Source: Pseudo-nitzschia pungens (lineage: Eukaryota; Bacillariophyta; Bacillariophyceae; Bacillariales; Bacillariaceae). From it: a stretch of 64,000 nucleotides of DNA. Within the stretch, counting starts at the first letter, position 1. Each line of letters opens with the position of its first letter. Made by a program: the position numbers and the translations under genes. Below the pieces are notes generated by a model that was not told where the DNA came from, ran no database searches, and worked only from the letters and a program-made list of their open reading frames with translations. Location of the stretch: positions 62,001-126,000 of the forward strand of contig CM074760.1 of assembly GCA_037355855.1 (NCBI GenBank), written 5' to 3'. Positions 58,374 to 64,000 of the stretch are shown in pieces.

Positions 58374-58530
58374 CGCATCGAATCGAATCGAATCGCATCG
58401 AATCGCAATGCGCATACGCCAAATTCAATGCATTGCCGCAACACGCAATCCAATCCAATCCAATCCAATCGAATCGAATCGAATCGAATCGAATCGAATC
58501 GAATCGAGTCGAATCGAATCGAATCAAATT
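58374..58530 (+). repeat. GAATC/CAATC pentanucleotide repeats
   Basis: GCATCGAATC units at 58374-58410, then CAATC units, then a long GAATC run at about 58470-58530. Confidence 0.85.
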
Positions 58531-58917
58531 TTGATGGATTGGTTCCCACAGGAGTTCCCGCCACCCATTGGTCCGATATGCAGCATTCGGCAGCCCTGCG
58601 CTCTTCGTCCGGTAGATTGGAATGGAAAAGAATGGAATGGAATGGAATGAAATGCATCACGCATCGTTAGTCCATCCATTGGAACGAAAGAAATGGAAAC
58701 GAATGATGGCACGGCATTGCCATTCCCTCGACTTGTGTGCCTCGCAGAACAAATTCATTCGTTCCTTTCTCCGTTCCCTACCCCGAGCGCGATTATCTGT
58801 GAGTCAATCATGTCTGACCAATCGTCACTCCCATCCATGGATGGGCTCTGGCACCAATGTTCCAAAGTCTTCCGCCCAGTACGGGTCTTTTGCTCTATCT
58901 TATCGTGCGTGCATCGA

Positions 58918-58968
58918 GGTGGTTCGGTTTGGTTCGGTTTGGTTCGGTTCGGTTTGGTTCTCTTTCGT
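58918..58968 (+). repeat. GGTTC/GGTTT pentanucleotide repeat
   Basis: About ten five-base units alternating GGTTC and GGTTT. Confidence 0.8.
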
Positions 58969-61289
58969 GGGTTCTTGGAAAAAATCGGTCGATATTTCCA
59001 GCGCAAACGTAGTTGATTCAACAGAGCATGGAATTCGAGCTGTTCTGCGGATGACATTGCATTCCCTTCGGAAACAATCCCCTGTGCAGCTTGGGACCGG
59101 CGCGAAAGGTGGATGGATTCATTCCTTCGTTCCTCCCAACGAGTTTGGTTTCCGATTCAGTCGTCGCAGGGCAGCATGGTTTTTGTCGCGTAGTGGGGTT
59201 CATTCCGAGCCGTGGCATCCTCGTCTCATCGTTTCATTGCCTCGTCCCGGAAACAGAGGCTTCACCGGCCTGACGAGGAACCCGTTCGCGCGGTGGTTTG
59301 GGGCCCGTCCGTTCCGTCCCGTCCCGTTCGTTGCGTGATCCCGCTTTCTGTTCTGTTTGCGACGCGGCTACAAATTAGGATTTGGATCCGTTCCGTTTTG
59401 CTTTGGTCGGTTTTCTTCCGCCCTGCTCCGATGAATTCCACCCCACCGAATCCATTCGTTTGCGGCAATCGTAATCAATTCACAGCTTTCATAGGGTCGG
59501 TTTCTAGTATCGGTTTCAAGTGTCGGTTACCACCGTCTCACGCTCGATTGTTCTTCATCCTCCATAATCATTATTTGATTCCATCGCATCGCATCGCATC
59601 GCATCGCTTAGCATGAGTGTTTGTTTCACGGTTGCTTGTCTCGGATTCCCCCGACCTCTCCTTTCTGCCTTGTATGGAACCGGAACCGAAGACTGTTGTT
59701 GAACAGATGATATAATGCTTGGCTTCTGTATTGGATTTGGTATTTCGTAGTCCGATACTACCGGTGTTGAATAGTAGTAACCTACTAGTAAAACCTTACT
59801 CGTAGTGCGTGTAATTACTATTCAATAGGTGATTACAAGTATTTACTTTCGTTCCAAATCGATGGTTCTGGAGAAAGAGACATGATTCATCCTACGACGA
59901 TGACACTCTACGAGTAGACATGCGTTTACTCACACTTCCTAATAGAAAAGGAAAAAAACGTTTTCTGAAGGATAAGCCCTAATTTTCATAACATACCTTA
60001 CATCCTTTACATCATCGTTAGGCTACCATAGGTAAACCTTAATGTCGTTCGTAACAATTATGCCGAACACACCGAACGTCGGAACATCCTACAAACTCAA
60101 AACACAGAACGGTAAGGTTAAGCCTCACCTTACGAACTACGATAGATAACCTTACCGATATATAGATTGATTTTGATTGATTCTCAATTCTGAATTCGTG
60201 CATTCCTTTGTTCTTTCCGGATGTACCGTAAGCCTTACTTCGTAACTGGTAAAAAATCTTACCGTAGGAATAAACTAATCTTACTCATGGTGTAACTTAC
60301 TCATTGTGCAAGTAACCTTACAATTACAAAGTAAGGTTAACTTATTGTACAAGTTGAGTGAGTAAGGTTTATTCACAACTACCAGTATTGTCTTGTTCTT
60401 GTGTCCTGTTGTATGAACCAATCAAATCACATACATTTGAATGGCATGCGAAGTTCAATAGTATCAGAGGGGAGTAAGGCGTAAATTAACCTTATCAGTA
60501 CGAGTAATTACTGTAGTTCGATTTCGTCGATCGTTGACATCATCACCGTGAGCTGAGTGGATTGTCACCACCAACAAGTTGCGATTCCGAAGGGCTAATT
60601 ACAGTAATTACCGTAAGCAATACACAACAACGGAATTCGTGTACCGTACAGTAGGTTGACACTGTTGACTGTATGGTTCGGTAAGGCTACGGTACCGGTA
60701 GTGCCCAAATCATCCCGGAAGATTCATTGAATGAATCTTCGAACTGCTCCACATACACCATCCACCGAAGTAGTACGAGGTAGAATCAATCAGGCGTGCG
60801 TGCAAATTCGGAACTTCCTCTCAGCTCCACTGGTCGTGATCGGTTTCGCTAAGGTGGAGGGCTTACGAATGAATGAATCAATCCTCTGAATTTATAGTTC
60901 ACGTTGCATTCTCGTACAAGTACAGTGCTATCTTACTACTACTGGTATGAATAGTAAAATTTTCGTACTTTTTCACAGGCAGAACATTATTTTTGGGCAA
61001 CAAGCGAGACACACCACCCTTCACTCATCATTACTTCGTATCTGATTGATTGGTTCAATCCATCCATTCCAACGTGGACCTTGGACAGTAAGGTTATTGC
61101 AAACAAGATACAATAGAGTCCATTGCAAGTACCACCTGCCTACCTACCTACCTACCTACCTGCAGCAACGACTAGTGCAGCACGCAGCCTTTGAAGCCCA
61201 CCAGAGCAAACGACTTGCTCTCCGGCCCAACTCTGAAGCAGTCAACAAACTGAACCGTTTGAACAGAACAGAATAAGATCCAACCCAAC

Positions 61290-62810
61290 ATGACGCCAAT
61301 TTCTTCGCAAGGAGAATCCTCCATCGACCGAGCCGGAGATCGGACTCCCATCACAATGCCCATGACATCGTCCCTGACTTCTTCGTCTGACGAGGAAACA
61401 CCGAGCCGTCGGATCAGCGGCAGCTGCAATCACAACGTTGACCACAACATTGGAAGCAGAACCAAACCCCACAATAATAATGGTAACAATGCAAGCAATC
61501 ATTCGTCCTCGTCGTATTACACCAACTCGGGACGCGGACTGAACATTAACGATTTCATCAAGACGCATTACGGAGCCATCAGCAGTTGCAACGGAAATGG
61601 TAACGGTGACGAGAACCACGAGGGAGGAGACACTCTGAGCTTGCTGGCGGCCAACGCCAAGGATCACGCACGAGCCCTCGGAGTCGTCTGCAGCGAAACC
61701 GCCTCGCTCAACAGCGGACTCAGCAGCGTCGATCTCCATTCCGACGGGAACGCCAACAACGCCAAGTGGACACTCCGACGGCTGGCTCTGGAACTCTCGT
61801 TGTGGATCAACGTGTTTATTACTCTGACCAAGCTCCTGGCCTACGTCCAGACGCTCTCGCTATCCGTTTTGGCGGCGTTGCTGGACTCGGTCCTGGACGT
61901 GGTCTCGCAGATCGTTCTGAACTACACCGAGCAACACTCGAGCATGCAGCGGTCCAGCGCCCTCTATCCGGCGGGTGCCGCCCGACTGGAACCCATCGGG
62001 GTGCTGACCTGCGCCTCGCTGATGGGCATGGCATCCTTCGAGGTCCTCAAGGAGAGTTTCGAGACGCTCTGGACCAAGGATTCCTCCCTGAAGGACATGG
62101 ACCTGTCGGACGGGATCCATTCGGCCTGCAGCATGGGAGCCATTGTGATCCTAAAACTCCTGCTGCTGTGGCTGTGCAACTACTCGTCCCGTTCGTCCCG
62201 GTACAATGGCCACCAGAACTCGTTGTCGCGGGCCGCTTCCTCCAAGAGTTTGCAGTACACCCAGTCGGATCCGACCCTCGAGGCCGTCGCCCAGGACCAC
62301 TGGAACGACGCACTGTCGAACGGCGTATCGGCGGTCTGTCTGCTGTTGGCTCTGTATTCCGGTAGCCTGTGGTGGTGCGACGGCGTCGGTGCCATTCTTA
62401 TTTCCCTCTACATCATCTACAGCTGGTACGAGACGGGAAAAGAACAGATCGAGCACCTGACCGGCAAGTCGGCCCCCGACGACTTTTTGGAGGAGTTGAC
62501 GGATCTAGCGGAGCATTTCGACGAGCGGCTGCTCGTCGACACCTGCCGGGCCTACCACTTTGGTCCCAAGTTTTTGGTGGAGCTGGAGGTCGTCATGCCG
62601 TCCGACACGCTCCTCAAGGAATCGCACGACCTGGGGATGGAACTCCAATACGAGATCGAGGCCAGGGAGGAGGTCGAGCGGTGCTTTGTCCACATCGATT
62701 ACGAGTCCCGGGAATACGACGAGCACGTCGTATCGAAGGTTCCCGAGCTCCGGGAGCACCTGCTGCGGCACCGCAGCAGCCGGCAGGCCGGGGCGGCCGC
62801 GAGCGTGTAA
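61290..62810 (+). CDS. Cation diffusion facilitator, manganese type
   Basis: A single 506-codon frame from an ATG in AACATGACG context. Residues 1-155 are a Ser/Asn-rich cytosolic tail. Membrane segments begin at about 165 (ELSLWINVFITLTKLLAYVQ). The metal site has Asp199-x3-Asp203 in TM2 (LLDSVLDVVSQ) and Asp336-x3-Asp340 in TM5 (QDHWNDALSN). The DxxxD/DxxxD pairing is the signature of the Mn-CDF group, which includes plant MTP8-11; zinc CDFs have a His in this site. ARLEPIGVLTCASLMGMASF matches the TM3 region. The C-terminal 100 residues fit the cytosolic alpha-beta dimerisation domain (LVELEVVMPSDTLLKESHDL, CFVHIDYE). It should export Mn2+ from the cytosol into the vacuole, Golgi or outside by proton exchange. 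The membrane could not be deduced. Confidence 0.9.
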   Translation: MTPISSQGESSIDRAGDRTPITMPMTSSLTSSSDEETPSRRISGSCNHNVDHNIGSRTKPHNNNGNNASNHSSSSYYTNSGRGLNINDFIKTHYGAISSCNGNGNGDENHEGGDTLSLLAANAKDHARALGVVCSETASLNSGLSSVDLHSDGNANNAKWTLRRLALELSLWINVFITLTKLLAYVQTLSLSVLAALLDSVLDVVSQIVLNYTEQHSSMQRSSALYPAGAARLEPIGVLTCASLMGMASFEVLKESFETLWTKDSSLKDMDLSDGIHSACSMGAIVILKLLLLWLCNYSSRSSRYNGHQNSLSRAASSKSLQYTQSDPTLEAVAQDHWNDALSNGVSAVCLLLALYSGSLWWCDGVGAILISLYIIYSWYETGKEQIEHLTGKSAPDDFLEELTDLAEHFDERLLVDTCRAYHFGPKFLVELEVVMPSDTLLKESHDLGMELQYEIEAREEVERCFVHIDYESREYDEHVVSKVPELREHLLRHRSSRQAGAAASV

Positions 62811-62838
62811 AAAAAAAGCAGAATGAACGAACCGACAA

Positions 62839-62869
<31 letters not shown>

Positions 62870-64000
62870 ACGAAATAGAACGATACGGCATTTTGCAAAC
62901 GCAAACACGCAAAGAGAGAGAGCAAGCATCATGCAGAGAGGCACGCAAATTGACGAACGATCGGGAGGGTATCTTTACAATGAAAATCATAATCATAATA
63001 ATACTGCGAATTGTTATTATTATTATTATTATTGACTTTTGGGAATGCAATTGATTATTAATTAATGATAGTAGTAATTTTATTATAATGCTGACTGGAG
63101 TACTGTGGTCACAACGGTAATTCGGAGAAGGCAACTCGCGCACGCAGCAGAAAAAACGACGGATATGGATCGGTTGAAGTGGGACAGAAACGACGGCAAC
63201 GACGATCTCCTCGCATGAAATGAAATGGGACTACCTCTAGTCCACGTAGCAACGAGTGCCTACCAGTGAATGAAAGGAGACGCATACCCAATGAGCATCC
63301 TTAGTTTGCTGAGAACCGCGTTTTCGCTTGACTGCGCTTCGTTTCGTTTCGGTTCGTTCCGGTCAGATGGAACGAGAACAGTAGTGCAGTAGTACGTACG
63401 TGTACTCTGTTTTCGAAAGCCACAAGAAGTGGGTTCGCGAGTTTGAAACGATTCACTGCCGGACAGGCACGCGAGCAACATTGCGAGCAATCGTGTCGGC
63501 GATTGATTCGGGAATGCGTGCTCCGGTCTGCCCCCGGACAAGGTTGTTGCATGCGCTTGGCAAAAGAAATACAGTGCGTTTTCGGGAATACTTTGCCACT
63601 TTTATGGATTGGCCCATGCATTCGCTTCGTTCCGCGCCGTTCGGGTCTGTAGTTTACCGCTCATCCTTCCGTCATTTTCGTTCCTCCTTTGACGCAGAGA
63701 GCATGCGTGCCGGCGGACTCGAATCATCGCATCCGCAAGAAGAAGAATTGGCACGCCTGCTGCCATTTCATTCATGCATCTCGCAGCAGGTAGAGCAATG
63801 CGCGATTCATCCACCCCGATGGCACCGGATTGCGATTGGCTCGTAGCTAAGCGCTTTCACGAGGATTGCCCGCGGTCCGATTTGCCGACTCGCTCAATTA
63901 TGCCAACTCGATCGGTTCGGATCCCTTTCTGCCAACCAAGCAACCAAGCAACCAAGCAACCGAAAAATCATTTCAAATAAATAAAGACCGCTCTCTGCTC
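62811..64000. other. Spacer after the transporter gene
   Basis: An ACACAC tract (about 62840-62866) and a TTATTA tract (about 63012-63034) follow the stop codon and probably lie in or near its 3' UTR. No further gene is supported to the right edge. Confidence 0.5.

Larger units (their letters stand above)
53904..61289. other. Gene-poor spacer rich in five-base microsatellites
   Basis: No supported gene in 7.4 kb. It contains polyA near 54547-54562, GGAA tetramers (55076-55095), many TACCGGTA and GTAAGGTTAC words, pentanucleotide arrays at 56753-59608 and a CCTA tetramer at 61138-61161. Several frames at 58000-59340 are open for 80-240 codons because five-base repeats without stops are open in all frames; their translations are repeats such as SNRIESNRIE. 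Confidence 0.5.

Noticed and set aside
58622..59338. 238-codon frame in the microsatellite-rich spacer
   Set aside because: It runs through five-base repeats that are stop-free in every frame; no domain.

Overview
This window looks like nuclear DNA of a diatom, most likely a raphid pennate. The evidence is indirect: intron-poor protein genes of about 55-60% GC sit in long AT-richer spacers; predicted proteins carry polyQ, polyN, polyS and polyD tracts; the one clear intron is short (171 bp, GT-AG, strong pyrimidine tract); and several products have architectures I associate with diatoms (the VRF...GDHP...GW motif family, Met/Ser-rich secreted proteins, trypsin-like proteases with an extra C-terminal domain). 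There are no operons, rRNA genes, CRISPR arrays or convincing functional tRNA genes.

Layout. 1-2846: spacer with a possible 3' gene end at the left edge. 2847-3532: gene of the GDHP-motif family with an apparent frameshift. 6222-12782: first copy of a 6,561 bp element with 20 bp terminal inverted repeats (TIRs), no recognisable transposase, and at least six tandem-repeat arrays. 12783-23298: gene block with a potato-inhibitor-I-like fragment (13419), a secreted Met/Ser-rich protein (13817), a large leucine-rich-repeat protein on the minus strand (15337-18156) and a trypsin-like protease (19750-21579). 23299-29859: second, nearly identical, same-orientation copy of the element. 29860-39593: AT-rich spacer with two small minus-strand genes, one for a secreted protein (33277-33774) and one for a putative lipid-anchored protein (37180-37728). 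39594-41130: minus-strand gene with two WRC-like Cys3His zinc motifs and a KOW-like motif, needing a frame change. 41131-47945: spacer. 47946-53903: two-exon gene for a 1,928-residue protein with two SANT/Myb-like domains. 53904-61289: gene-poor stretch rich in five-base microsatellites. 61290-62810: cation diffusion facilitator of the manganese type. 62811-64000: spacer.

The genes do not form a single pathway. The serine protease and the inhibitor-like fragment lie in the same block but are about 6 kb apart and may be unrelated. The strongest unusual signals are the repeat-packed TIR element, which carries a 181 bp satellite and a tRNA-like sequence, and a dispersed 10-mer (GTAAGGTTAC or its complement) found at least 23 times, always outside genes. 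Two genes need a frame change with no plausible intron, which could mean real decay, recoding or residual indels in the assembly.
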